Assembly: GCF_042186555.1 (NCBI RefSeq)
Contig: NC_133324.1
Location: forward strand, 4,800,651 to 4,864,650
Direction of reading: 5' to 3'
DNA: 64,000 nt
Source: Aquarana catesbeiana
Taxonomy: Eukaryota > Chordata > Amphibia > Anura > Ranidae
Shown here: positions 34,201 to 41,036 of the stretch, piece by piece
Position numbering within the stretch: the stretch's first letter is position 1
Layout: each line of letters begins with the position of its first letter
Position numbers and translations under genes: made by a program
The notes under the pieces: model-generated
Told to the model about the DNA's origin: nothing
Databases searched by the model: none
The model's input: the letters and a program-made list of their open reading frames with translations, nothing else

Positions 34201-37200
34201 AAGTATGTGAGCAGACTGCAGTTCCTTTTTAATCAAGCACTTTGAGCAGAGTGTCTCTCACATTATCCAAGCGCTTGCAAAGCACCCAACACAATCGCTT
34301 TGTTGCATAAAAATGGCTCCAGACTCATGCACAGCATTTATACAACAAAGTAATTGTCTCCCTGCATTCCCCAATAGTGATGACATCCTCCAGTGTAGCT
34401 CCGCCCTACATGCTTCGTCACCGGGTCACATGACTTCCTCAGGGGGTTGTAATTGGATGAGCCATCAGTCTCTTTATATACTGTATAGTCCATTGTGTTT
34501 TTCCCCTGCAAGTGTCTGAACTAGTGGCCTTTGCACAGAACCCTTTTAGGTCTTACACAAGGACAAGATGCTGTTGAGGCCCAGAAATTCCTTTCTATCT
34601 AAGGTAGTTTTGGCTTTGCATCTCAACCAGGACATCTTTCTGCTGTCCCTCTGCCCACCTGCAGTTCATCAGGAGCTCGTTTTCTATTCCCTGAATGGTG
34701 TTTTCTTTGTGTGGGCCTACCTAGCAGCTACTGCTTCCTTCAGAAAGTCGATTATTCCTGATGTTCATCGAAAACCGTGAACCAGCTTTTCGTTCTACCA
34801 TCTGTACACGGTTTATATAATCATCCAAGCTTGAGGTCTCAAGGATTGAGGATTGTCTTGTCAAGGCGCACTCCACTAGATCCTGGTGCCTTTTTTGGGT
34901 TCTTTGGCATCAGGCTACTCTTTCCTAGATATGCCTCCTGGTCTTCTGCTCACACCTTCTCTCAGTCCTACCAGGTGGAGCTTTTGGCCTCCTCTGATGC
35001 CAGCTTCAGGAGTAACATCCCTCAGACAGCTGTTTGAGCTACAGGCAGACCCCCTTTTTGTTGTTTTATTTGGGGGGGGGGACCTGGTAGTGTTGCTTTT
35101 GTCCGCCCCTCCATTGGGCTGTTGCAGGAAACCATTGGGTCTCTCAATGGACAAGAAATAAACTAGGATTTTTGTGGTCACCATGTAATCCTTAACCATT
35201 AACCTTCGTGGCAGTATTCCCGAGAGTGGCTCGGGGTTAATTTTCAGTACCAATAGCTGTAACCCCGAGCCACACTTGAGATTGCATCGCAGTATCCAGG
35301 TACAGGTACTTACCTTGTCCCCAGGATCCTGCGATGTCCTCCCGCTGTGTCCAAATTTCCCTGCAAAACAATTACATGCCTACAATATCAAACAACAAAT
35401 TTCTATGCAAAGCAGTTACATGCCTACAATATAAAACAACAAATTTCTATGCAAAACAATTACATGCCTACAATATAAAACAACAAATTTCCCTGCAAAG
35501 CAGTTACCGTATTTATCGGCGTATAACACGCACTTTTTTCCCCTTAAAATCAGGGGAAAATTGCGGGTGCGTGTTATACGCCGATCCCCTGCGATCCGGA
35601 GCTGCCAGATTTTCAAAATCGCCGACCGCGATTTGAAAATGGCGCCGCCGGCGCCGAAATACACAGTGCCGGTCCTCGGCTCTTCTCGGCCACTTTCGTC
35701 TTCACTCGAGCGCCGCCCGAACCTAGCCAAGTGTACTCGGCTAGGTTCGGATAGCTCCGCTCGGGACTACGAGTGGAGCCGAAAGTAAACGAGAGCTGCC
35801 GAGAAGAGCCGAGGACCGGCTCTGTGTATTTCGGCGCCGGCGGCGCCATTTTCAAATCGCAGTCGGCGAATTTTGAAAGACAGGATGGCAGGGGTCCGGG
35901 ATCACAGGATGCGAGGCTGCACTGGGGAAGGCTGCACTGGGGAAGGCTGCACTGACAAGGCTTCACTGGGGAAGGCTGCACTGACAAGGCTGCACTGACA
36001 TGGCTGCACTGACATGGCTGCACTGACAAGGCTTCACTGGGGAAGGCTGCACTGACATGGCTGCACTGACATGGCTGCACTGACAAGGCTTCACTGGGGA
36101 AGGCTGCACTGACAAGGCTTCACTGGGGAAGGCTGCACTGACATGGCTGCACTGACATGGCTGCACTGACAAGGCTGCACTGACGAAGGCTGCACTGGGG
36201 AAGGCTGCACTGACATGGCTGCACTGACATGGCTGCACTGGGGAAGGCTGCACTGGGGAAGGCTGCACTGGGGAAGGCTGCACTGGGGAAGGCTGCACTG
36301 ACATGGCTGCACTGGGGAAGGCTGCACTGGGGAAGGCTGCACTGGGGAAGGCTGCACTGGGGAAGGCTGCACTGACATGGCTTCACTGGGGAAGGCTGCA
36401 CTGACATGGCTTCACTGGGGAAGGCTGCACTGACATGGCTTCACTGGGGAAGGCTGCACTGACATGGCTGCACTGACAAGGCTGCACTGACGAAGGCTGC
36501 ACTGGGGAAGGCTGCACTGACATGGCTGCACTGACAAGGCTGCACTGGGGAAGGCTGCACTGGGGAAGGCTGCACTGGGGAAGGCTGCACTGGGGAAGGC
36601 TGCACTGACATGGCTTCACTGGGGAAGGCTGCACTGGGGAAGGCTGCACTGACATGGCTTCACTGGGGAAGGCTGCACTGACATGGCTGCACTGACATGG
36701 CTGCACTGACATGGCTGCACTGACATGGCTGCACTGACAAGGCTTCACTGGGGAAGGCTGCACTGACAAGGCTGCACTGACATGGCTGCAATGATGGGCA
36801 TTTAAATGTAAGTTTTTTTTCCTTCAACTTCCCTCCTAAAAGTTTTTTTTTCCTTAAAATTCCCTCCTAAATTGGGATGCGTGTTATACGACGATAAATA
36901 TGGTACATGCCTACAATATAAACCAACAAATTTCCATGCAAAACAATTACAGGCCTACAATATAAACCAACAAATTTCCATGCAAAACAATTACAGGCCT
37001 ATAATATAAAACGACAAATTTCTATGCAAATCAATGTACTGCTTTGACATTCATAAATCAGACCGCCAGGGAGGTTAGGGGACAAGCACCACCCGCCATG
37101 TTTATGATCATGCTTTGCTACAAAACTGAGGCATGCTGGTAGCGGGAGGGGGTTATACTGGTCTGGTCTCCATTTTATTTATTTTTTTTGCCCTTCTGAA

Positions 37201-39804
37201 GGCGGCGGTATAACCCAATAGTCCCCCAATTGCTATCTCTCTCATTAGACCCCGAGAAATCAATCCTACAGCGAGTAGACACATCCCATTTCTTCTTTGT
37301 GTAGATGGGGACAGTTGGTGTGTCCATGCTGCGGTTTGTCCCCGCGCTCTGCACCAGGCTGACCTGCTCCGCAATGAACTGCTGGACACCATGACAAGGA
37401 TCGAACTGCCAGTGACCGATCCATCCTTCCCCGACCCGGAGTGCATGCTGAACGTCCTCAGGGCCCTGCTGTCTGGAGGATTCCTCAAGGTGAGGCGAGG
37501 AGAGCCGTGTGTATATCCTCATATATGTCTATAACGGGAGGGACAGCGGGGTGATTTCTTACTGATGATTTCTTGCTGTTCCATTTTTCAGGCTGCTCGG
37601 GATGTGGACGGACAAGGGAACTACGTCATGCTCACTCACAAGCATGTGGCCTATCTGCACCCCTCCTCCGTGTATTATGGCTGCTCCCCTCCCCCGACCT
37701 GGGTCCTCTATCATGACTTCAGCATCACTCAGGACAACTGTATCAGTGTGGCCACCGAAATCCTCCCTGAAATGTGAGTGGCCCCTCATTCATGATCCCG
37801 CCCTTCTGTCCTGCTGGGGTGTGTTCAGGGCCGTCCCGAAAACACAGATTGGGGGAGATTTATTCTCTGTAATATCCAGATACCCCCCCATCCCCCAAAA
37901 TACTTCCTGATATATTGTCTGCTTGGGTCAGTTACCTGGAAGAACTCTCCCCGGCCAATGTTGGAGCTATTTATGAAGTACTGTCTGCCTTCATGTTCAT
38001 GAGTGTTCAGAGACAGATGGAGAACATTCTGAAGGAGAGCATAGAACCTCCCTCCTGGGTGGTAAAGGAGATCATAGCTCCACCCTCTGGGTGGTAAAGG
38101 AGATCATAGCCCCACCCCCTGGGTGGTAATGGAGATCATAGCCCCACCCACTTGGTGGTAAAGGAAATCATAGCACCGCCCCCTGGGTGGTAAAGGAAAT
38201 CATAGCCCCACCCCCTGGGTGGTAAAGGAAATCATAGCCCCACCCCTGGGTGGTAAAGGAAATCATAGCCCCACCCCCTGGGTGGTAAAGGAAATCATAG
38301 CCCCACCCCCTGGGTGGTAAAGGAAATCATAGCACCACCTCCTGGGTGGTAATGGAGATCATAGCTCTGCGTCATGGTTGTTAATTGGGAATCGCTGTTC
38401 TGTCCCTAAGGACATCATAGCCCCACCCCCTGATGGTACAGGAGCTAAAATTCCCACACCTTGGTGGAGAAAGAAATCATAGCCCTGCCCCCTGATGGGA
38501 AAGGAGGTAATATCCCCTGATGCTAAATAAGCTAATATCCCCACCCCTTGGTGGTAAAGGAGATTGTAGTCCATCTCCTTGGGTGGTAATGGAGATCATA
38601 GCCCCACCCCCTGTGTGGTAATGGAGATCATAGCCCACCCCCTGGGTGGTAATGGAGATCATAGCCCACCCCCTGGGTGGTAATGGAGATCATAGCCCCA
38701 CCCCCTGGGTGGTAATGGAGATCATAGCCCCACCCCCTGGGTGGTAATGGAGCTCAAAGCCCCGCCCCCTGGGTGGTAATGGAGCTCAAAGCCTCACCCC
38801 CTGGGTGGTAATGGAGATCATAGCCCCACCCCCTGGGTGGTAATGGAGATCATAGCCCTACACTCTGGGTGGTCATGGAGATCATATTTTCCCCTTGGGT
38901 AAAAGAGATCATAATTTTGCCCTGTGGTTGGTAGTAGGGAATCGCTGTCCTACCCCCAGTGGTAAAGGAGCTTATAGCCCCACCCCGATGGTAAAGAAGT
39001 TAATACCCCCACCCCTTGGTTGGTGGTAGAGTAGATCATAGCCCCACCCCTAAAGGTAAATAAGCTCAAAGCCCCGCCTTCTGATGGTACAGAAGGTCAA
39101 TTGCTCCAGGTGGTGCAGAAAGTTGGCGAGGAGAATCTGACTAGGAGATCAATGCCAGCTCATATATTTTTAATTGATAAATGTATAATGATTTTCTCTG
39201 TCCCTCCTGCCCCCACCAGGTGCAGTGTAATTTAAAGGGGAACTCCCTTTTTATTCAGTTGTGGACCAGAATTGTATCGGTTAGTGTCTCCTGACTGCCG
39301 GTCCTGGCTGAGCCTGGCTTTCCTGCTCTCCCCATAATATGTTCAAGTAATGGAGCGTTATCTCCTTCCATGAGAATATAGGAGAATGCAGTCTGGAGAG
39401 TGTCACCAGAACAGGAAGTAAAGGGGAATCTCATCATGGGGCAACACTTCATCACTCCAACCAGAACTGAAAATAGAAGTTTGTGTCCAGTAGAGAGACC
39501 CCAATCCTGCCCCATCTGTATTGTGTAGGCTCGGCAGAGAGGTCCGGGACCTCGTCCTGCCACTGACCACAGTGCCGTTCACTGATCCCATCTCTCCTCT
39601 GCCCCCTGCAGGTTGGTGGAATTTGCCCCTCAATATTACCTGAGTAACCTGCCAGCCAGTGAGAGTCGGGACCTTCTGATGGAGTTGAGGGACAAGCTGC
39701 AGGATGAAGAGACGCATCCGGAACAGAACGAGGAAGAGGATGACCATGAAGGGGAGGAGGAGGAGGTGGAGGTGGAGGAGAAGGATTCCTGCTCTCTGCA
39801 GTGA
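15810..39804 (+). CDS. dqx1: DEAQ-box RNA-dependent ATPase 1-like (DQX1), eleven coding exons
   Basis: Joining 15810-16211, 16779-16972, 20020-20398, 21201-21443, 21733-21829, 28924-29082, 29191-29382, 31141-31263, 37305-37489, 37592-37773 and 39612-39804 gives 2,349 bases: 782 codons plus TGA, every junction GT-AG with matching phase. The start has a good Kozak context (A at -3, G at +4). The order is an acidic repeat N-terminus, NPFDGLPFS, RecA1 (about 95-300), RecA2 (about 300-440), HA2 (about 480-570) and an OB-fold-like C-terminus ending in an acidic tail. The family is predicted RNA helicase-like ATPases related to DHX15/DHX32. DQX1 fits better than DHX32 because of NTILRFCWD, FSLTGIQFVID and LSNLPASESRDLL. 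Core motifs are degenerate: Walker A is GSGRST (Arg131), motif II is DEVD (225-228), motif III is TSP, and the QRxGRxGR motif is absent. Human DQX1 is about 717 residues from memory, and the extra length here is mainly the N-terminal repeat. Confidence 0.93.
15819..15998 (+). repeat. Coding minisatellite: five 36-bp (12-residue) repeats in dqx1
   Basis: Five in-frame copies of 36 bp encode EKVSSEDRDEDE (three copies), then EKVPSEDREEES and EKVPSEDREEEV. The first three copies are essentially identical in DNA, which suggests recent expansion. The segment is strongly acidic and probably disordered, and contains SSED/PSED strings that look like casein-kinase-2-type sites. Confidence 0.95.
16212..16778 (+). 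other. dqx1 intron between coding exons 1 and 2
   Basis: 567-bp intron, donor GTGACT and acceptor CCTCTCAG. About half of it is the 34-bp repeat at 16371-16645. Confidence 0.85.
16371..16645. repeat. 34-bp minisatellite, about 8 copies
   Basis: The unit contains CCCCTTAGTGTCCCGG and TGTTTGGAGGTATAGTGG. It is nearly homogeneous. The sequence is unrelated to the other 34-bp arrays in the window. Confidence 0.95.
16779..16972 (+). CDS. dqx1: dqx1 coding exon 2 (codons 135-199)
   Basis: Encodes VPQWCAEFALSQEY through RVADEMDLNLGHEVGFS to NTIL and part of Arg199. It corresponds to motif Ia of DEAH helicases, but the usual TQPRRxAA is SQPHAAAA. It leaves two bases for the next exon, and the donor is GTGAGC. 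Confidence 0.92.
16973..17369 (+). other. Start of dqx1 intron 2, CT-rich spacer
   Basis: After the donor there is a short G tract and then a degenerate CT-rich stretch (17215-17330) with CTCTTCC/ACTTCCC-type repeats. It leads into the inverted 34-bp array. Confidence 0.7.
17370..19200 (-). repeat. 34-bp minisatellite in inverted orientation, about 53 copies
   Basis: The + strand reads CCATAACCCTACCGCCATGACCCAACAGCC-type units, the reverse complement of the 10117-13154 unit. Variants carry AAAACCC (subtype shared with the other array) or ATAACCC, and GCACTTA, GCCCTTA or GCCCATA. It degenerates after about 19100. It lies entirely in dqx1 intron 2. Confidence 0.95.
19241..19317. repeat. Perfect palindrome with 35-bp arms at the end of the inverted array
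   Basis: Bases 19241-19275 and 19283-19317 are exact reverse complements around the 7-base spacer ATGACCC. The arms are made of the 34-bp repeat sequence, so the array changes orientation here. Confidence 0.97.
19357..19931. mobile_element. Tc1/mariner-type MITE with TA duplications
   Basis: The left end TA-CAGTTGTGCTCAAAAGT and right end ACTTTTGAGCAGGACTG-TA form inverted repeats of about 17 bp that continue imperfectly inward (CCCTGGCAGA on both). At 575 bp it has no transposase. It ends only 88 bp before dqx1 coding exon 3, so its right end supplies intron sequence near the acceptor region. Confidence 0.88.
20020..20398 (+). CDS. dqx1: dqx1 coding exon 3 (codons 199-325)
   Basis: Starts with the last base of Arg199, then FCWDSLLLQEL, the motif II region VVILDEVDERTVATDLL (DEVD at 225-228) and the motif III position VVMTSPALQP, where helicases have SAT. 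It ends DVLVFLASEE in phase 0, donor GTGTGT. Confidence 0.93.
20411..21165 (+). repeat. 35-bp G-rich minisatellite, about 21 copies, fills dqx1 intron 3
   Basis: The unit contains CCCCGATATCTGTATGATGG and GGGTTGGGGTGTGTA. It begins about 12 bases after the exon 3 donor and ends about 35 bases before the exon 4 start, so nearly the whole 802-bp intron is repeat. GGGGG-TT-GGGG runs recur in every unit. Confidence 0.94.
21201..21443 (+). CDS. dqx1: dqx1 coding exon 4 (codons 326-406)
   Basis: Encodes EVQRCSAALL to GSEVQS, in phase 0 at both ends. It covers the RecA2 segment with HVFLTTAVAELSFSLTGIQF, where active DEAH proteins carry the motif V TNIAETSLTI. Acceptor TTCTTCACAG, donor GTGAGT. Confidence 0.93.
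21733..21829 (+). CDS. dqx1: dqx1 coding exon 5 (codons 407-439)
   Basis: A 97-bp exon encoding VYNPRIRADSQVQRLISKSRAEIRR. In active DEAH helicases this region ends with QRxGRxGR. Here SKSRAEIRR replaces it, as in the DQX1/DHX32 branch. Donor GTAAAT, leaving one base. Confidence 0.9.
22049..22710. repeat. 34-bp minisatellite, about 19 copies, in dqx1 intron 5
   Basis: The unit contains GGCGGTAGAGTAGACGGCC and CCCCAGCCGATTTCA. It runs directly into the next, unrelated array with no spacer. Confidence 0.95.
22711..24428. repeat. 37-bp minisatellite, about 47 copies, with a 325-bp higher-order period
   Basis: The unit contains GAGGACATACAGAAGTGGC and TCATGGGGTACAGGTGTA. A 29-bp deletion variant (GGGTACAGGACATAC) recurs at 23111, 23436 and 23761, and a CATCGGG variant at 22961, 23286 and 23611. 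Both give offsets of exactly 325 bp, that is eight 37-bp units plus one 29-bp unit. A later short unit at 24197 is offset by 436 bp. Confidence 0.95.
24429..25900. other. Unassigned intronic sequence, possibly 5' part of a DIRS-like copy
   Basis: There is no intact ORF or clear repeat. It leads continuously into recombinase-like coding remnants, so it may be the decayed gag/RT part of the same element, but I could not recognise RT motifs. Confidence 0.4.
26949..27234 (-). mobile_element. Poly(A)-tailed retroposed insertion, minus strand, inside DIRS copy 1
   Basis: A run of T (26952-26967) on the + strand is, on the minus strand, a poly(A) tail preceded by CAATAAAACT about 20 bases upstream. 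The block interrupts DIRS coding sequence between the HxxR-motif region and the C-terminal segment. The parent gene or LINE is not recognised, and the left limit of the insertion is uncertain. Confidence 0.5.
27240..28568 (+). repeat. 51-bp minisatellite derived from recombinase C-terminal coding sequence, about 26 copies
   Basis: Each 51-bp unit (GGGGGATATCCAGGCCTCA, TCTGATACCAGC, TTCAGGTGTAAGGTCCTTCA) is in frame and encodes 17 residues, SSDTSFRCKVLQGDIQA. The other two DIRS copies each hold one unit-like segment: ASSDASFRSNIPQ near 34993 and the ASSDASYRHKVLQ segment near 55931. A frame of 390 codons stays open only because 51 is divisible by 3. Confidence 0.9.
28924..29082 (+). CDS. dqx1: dqx1 coding exon 6 (codons 439-492)
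   Basis: Encodes ICYRLYPESTFE through PPRILQENLSRMVLLLKRLDI to CDFLDRP. This is the RecA2-to-HA2 junction, matching the ENLSxxVLLLKR signature of the family. Acceptor CCCTCTCTAG, donor GTAAGA. Confidence 0.93.
29191..29382 (+). CDS. dqx1: dqx1 coding exon 7 (codons 492-556), HA2 domain
   Basis: Encodes PEFLMQALEDLDYLAALDD, then GNLSEVGIVMSEFPLDPQ and EMLTLAAMLS, a classical and well conserved HA2 (helicase-associated) core. A TC-rich tract precedes the acceptor, and the donor is GTATGT. Confidence 0.95.
29383..31140 (+). other. dqx1 intron 7 with GTGGGTGGAGTTAT repeats
   Basis: A 1,758-bp intron. From about 29600 to 30330 it is a degenerate mixture of GTGGGTGGAGTTATA-type motifs with variable spacers, which becomes regular at 30331-30970. 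Confidence 0.85.
30331..30970. repeat. 111-bp composite repeat, about 6 copies
   Basis: GACTGCACCCTCTGTAG recurs at 30421, 30532, 30643, 30732, 30843 and 30954, giving steps of 111, 111, 89, 111 and 111. Each unit contains three 22-bp subunits of the GAGTGGGTGGAGTTATTGAT type, and the 89-bp unit lacks one subunit. Confidence 0.93.
31141..31263 (+). CDS. dqx1: dqx1 coding exon 8 (codons 556-597)
   Basis: Encodes VAPRCFLPPPHSESVLCAR to GDHMTLIHVYDHYKE, the end of HA2 leading into the linker. The GDHMTLIHVY motif is conserved in the DEAH family. Donor GTGAGT. Confidence 0.93.
31303..31645. repeat. 27-bp minisatellite, about 12-13 copies, in dqx1 intron 8
   Basis: Units contain GGACACCCGAGAGCGGGGCCA alternating with a GATTGGGGCCAGCCGCT type, so a 54-bp dimer is the dominant period. 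The unit variant CCAATAAATGG places canonical AATAAA hexamers at about 31353, 31407 and 31573. Confidence 0.9.
32921..33234. mobile_element. hAT-type MITE with perfect 8-bp target duplication
   Basis: CTCTAGCA occurs exactly at 32913-32920 and 33235-33242. The enclosed 314 bp starts CGGCCATTCTCAACC and ends GGTTGAGAAAGGCTG, which are 15-bp inverted ends with two mismatches. The 8-bp duplication fits the hAT superfamily. Removing the element and one duplication joins DIRS sequence smoothly. Confidence 0.9.
33749..34228. mobile_element. MITE flanked by TTAA, piggyBac-like
   Basis: TTAA at 33745-33748 and 34229-34232 bound a block beginning AGCGGACCTTCAGTC and ending GACTGCAGTTCCTTT. The inverted ends are imperfect. 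The TTAA duplication suggests piggyBac. Inside is a GTT microsatellite at about 33797. It is inserted in DIRS copy 2. Confidence 0.65.
34233..34520. other. Unassigned insertion-like block in DIRS copy 2
   Basis: This stretch has no counterpart in copy 1 at the equivalent place and contains GTCACCGGGTCACATGACTTCC. It is probably another short element, but I could not define its ends. Confidence 0.35.
35608..35878. repeat. Long imperfect inverted repeat, 271 bp
   Basis: The arms read GATTTTCAAAATCGCCGAC / GTCGGCGAATTTTGAAA at the outside. GGCGCCGCCGGCGCCGAAAT / ATTTCGGCGCCGGCGGCGCC and CCGAACCTAGCC / GGCTAGGTTCGG follow inward, with the centre near 35734. Nearly the whole stretch can fold into one hairpin. 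Confidence 0.9.
35900..36795. repeat. 15-bp minisatellite, about 60 copies
   Basis: Three unit types alternate: GGCTGCACTGGGGAA, GGCTGCACTGACAT and GGCTTCACTGGGGAA, with GACAA variants. The minus-strand Ser/Gln/Cys/Pro ORFs are repeat artefacts. Confidence 0.95.
37305..37489 (+). CDS. dqx1: dqx1 coding exon 9 (codons 597-658)
   Basis: Encodes HGDSWCVHAAVCPRALHQAD, then DTMTRIELPVTDPSFPDPE and LRALLSGGFLK, the start of the OB-fold-containing C-terminal region. It ends in phase 0. Acceptor CTTTGTGTAG, donor GTGAGG. Confidence 0.94.
37592..37773 (+). CDS. dqx1: dqx1 coding exon 10 (codons 659-719)
   Basis: Encodes AARDVDGQGNYVMLTHKHV and PPTWVLYHDFSITQDNCISVA, the OB-fold core. The ARDxDGxGNYxxLTHK string is conserved in the DHX15/DHX32/DQX1 group. 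Donor GTGAGT, leaving two bases of a Met codon. Confidence 0.95.
37774..39611 (+). other. dqx1 intron 10
   Basis: A 1,838-bp intron, more than half of it the 32-bp repeat at 38048-39075. The remainder before the acceptor CCCCCTGCAG shows no gene or element. Confidence 0.85.
38048..39075. repeat. 32-bp degenerate minisatellite, about 31 copies
   Basis: The unit contains GGGTGGTAAAGGAAATCATAG and CCCCACCCCCT, with GGTAATGGAGATCATAG variants. It is older or more diverged than the other intronic arrays, with indels from 38340 onward. Confidence 0.9.
39612..39804 (+). CDS. dqx1: dqx1 coding exon 11 (codons 719-782 and TGA)
   Basis: Completes the Met codon and encodes LVEFAPQYYLSNLPASESRD followed by an acidic tail rich in Glu (about 740-775) and the end DSCSLQ. 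The LSNLPxSESRDLL string is the clearest DQX1 signature. Stop TGA at 39802-39804. Confidence 0.95.
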
Positions 39805-41034
39805 GGACGTCTCTCAGGACTTGATGTGCACTTTATCTGCTGAGCCAATGAGAGGGAAGAGCTAAGCACTTGCAGTTGCTGGCTCTGGGATCCGGTCCAG
39901 TCTCCACCCTGAACTGGAAAATACAAGATTCGCTGAGCGACCATGCCTCTCTGCCAGTCATGTAGCTTAGTTTGTGCAGCTGGGAACCCATGGGCATTCA
40001 GATCATGTGTATAGCATTGAGGAGCTTGGCCAGTCAGGAGAGAGCTAATTACTAATAATAATCCATGGCCCAACCCTCATAATCCCCTGGCCCTGCCAGC
40101 GGTACCCTTGGGTCACAAATACCCTTAACTGGCAGCAGTTGTGGATTCTGTGTGTTTGTTGAGCCTCCTATGGGAATCCACTCGTTTTTTGCTGCACAGC
40201 GACTGTAGTATTTCTATGCTTTTATACAGCTATGGAAATCTCCCCTCTAAGTGATCTGATTGGAGGGTGCTGCAATGGGTGCAGCTCTTAGGCCTGGGCA
40301 AAACATAACCCCCTTCCCCATTCCTCTATAATCCATTCTATATGTTTGTTTTACCACGTGAACCAAGATTTACGCACCTCAGTCCATCGTCCATGACCCT
40401 TGCTGGTGCTGTTTCTGGGGGGCTGCTAATCGAGCGCTGCTGATGTTGCTGGGCCAAGTGGTCCTCGACGGTCCCCCATGCTCTGACGTTACCGTTGCAG
40501 ATTGCCTTTAGAGGACCTTGCAGCTGGAGGTAACTGATTAAGAAATGTCCACATTATACGGGCAGTGACATGGACCACCTGCTGTAAGCAGGAGAGGAGA
40601 CTCGGGAGCAGAGCATCAGGTGACCCTGGTCTTAGGTGAGCAGTTAGAGGGGAGATGGGGGAGCCCGGAGTCCAACTTTCACCTGATGTTCTTCTCCTGC
40701 CATATAACAACATTTTCTGGGGTGCTGCCCGGTTCTGACAGTGCTGGACCACATATGATTCAGAAGGGTGCGCGTAGTGATGTAATGGGCGCGGTGCAAA
40801 ACCGGCAGCAAAGGGGGGGTCAGTGACGCTACAAAATTTTATGTGCAAGATTTTATTCAGCACGCAATGTCATATAGTCCAATGTTTTAGGGCCTCGTAG
40901 GGGTCCCCTTCCTATAAACACATATAGTCAGTGGTGACCCATAGCAATCGAAGTCCCTCCACGATGTCCTAATGATGTCATAATCCCGCCCACATGAACA
41001 AGCAGAAAACATAATAGCATGTAATATACATATA
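39805..41034 (+). other. dqx1 3' UTR and downstream sequence
   Basis: I see no canonical AATAAA or ATTAAA on the + strand up to the Tc1 element, so the transcript end is not placed. One copy of the roughly 70-bp repeat motif found at 43421-44520 lies near 40255. A short foldback-like piece resembling the 55643 element (TTTTAGGGCCTCGTAGG, GGTCCCCTTCC) lies near 40885. Confidence 0.5.
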
Positions 41035-41036
41035 TA

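Larger units (their letters stand above)
35507..36903. mobile_element. 1.4-kb TA-flanked MITE nested in the tandem repeat
   Basis: Ends CCGTATTTATCGGCGTATAA and, inverted, CCATATTTATCGTCGTATAA are flanked by TA. Neighbouring uninterrupted repeat copies read CAGTTACATGCC, showing that the insertion split the TA of exactly this site. Inside are a long inverted repeat (35608-35878) and a 15-bp array (35900-36795). There is no transposase. Confidence 0.88.
35199..37077. mobile_element. Frog DNA transposon, non-autonomous, interrupted by a second MITE
   Basis: The left end TTAACCTTCGTGGCAGT and right end ACCGCCAGGGAGGTTAG are imperfect inverted repeats. The body consists of a tandem repeat of about 45 bp (CCTACAATATAAAACAAC, AAATTTCTATGC, AAAACAATTACATG) on both sides of the nested element at 35507-36903. 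The host sequence it interrupts is the right terminal part of DIRS copy 2. Confidence 0.7.
31795..37225 (+). mobile_element. DIRS-like retroelement, copy 2, with inverted termini and nested insertions
   Basis: The left end (31795-31985: CATTGGGGGACAC, GTTATACTGCCGCC, CATGCCTCAGTTT) recurs inverted at 37085-37225 (AAACTGAGGCATGC, GGCGGCGGTATAACC). Between them lie an RNase-H-like segment MDLLAYRFNNRMDRFASRY (about 32850-32910), a recombinase N-terminal remnant (33545-33650), and the recombinase core DKMLLRPRNSFLSKVVLALH (34564-34622). The HxxR motif VKAHSTRS follows at about 34860, and the C-terminal ASSDASFRSN at about 34990. Inverted ends plus RNase H and a tyrosine recombinase fit the DIRS order. 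Frames are broken by stops and at least three insertions. It occupies nearly all of dqx1 intron 8. Confidence 0.7.

Noticed and set aside
15810..39804. Assignment of the helicase-like gene to DHX32 instead of DQX1
   Set aside because: Both are close relatives, but NTILRFCWD, FSLTGIQFVID and LSNLPxSESRDLL fit DQX1 better. A tree with amphibian sequences would decide.
15810..39804. dqx1 as a pseudogene because catalytic motifs are lost
   Set aside because: Eleven exons keep frame, splice sites and a conserved HA2/OB region, and the DQX1/DHX32 branch normally has degenerate motifs.
39636..40073. Minus-strand Ser-rich frame opposite the last dqx1 exon
   Set aside because: It is a shadow of the Glu-rich acidic tail read on the opposite strand.
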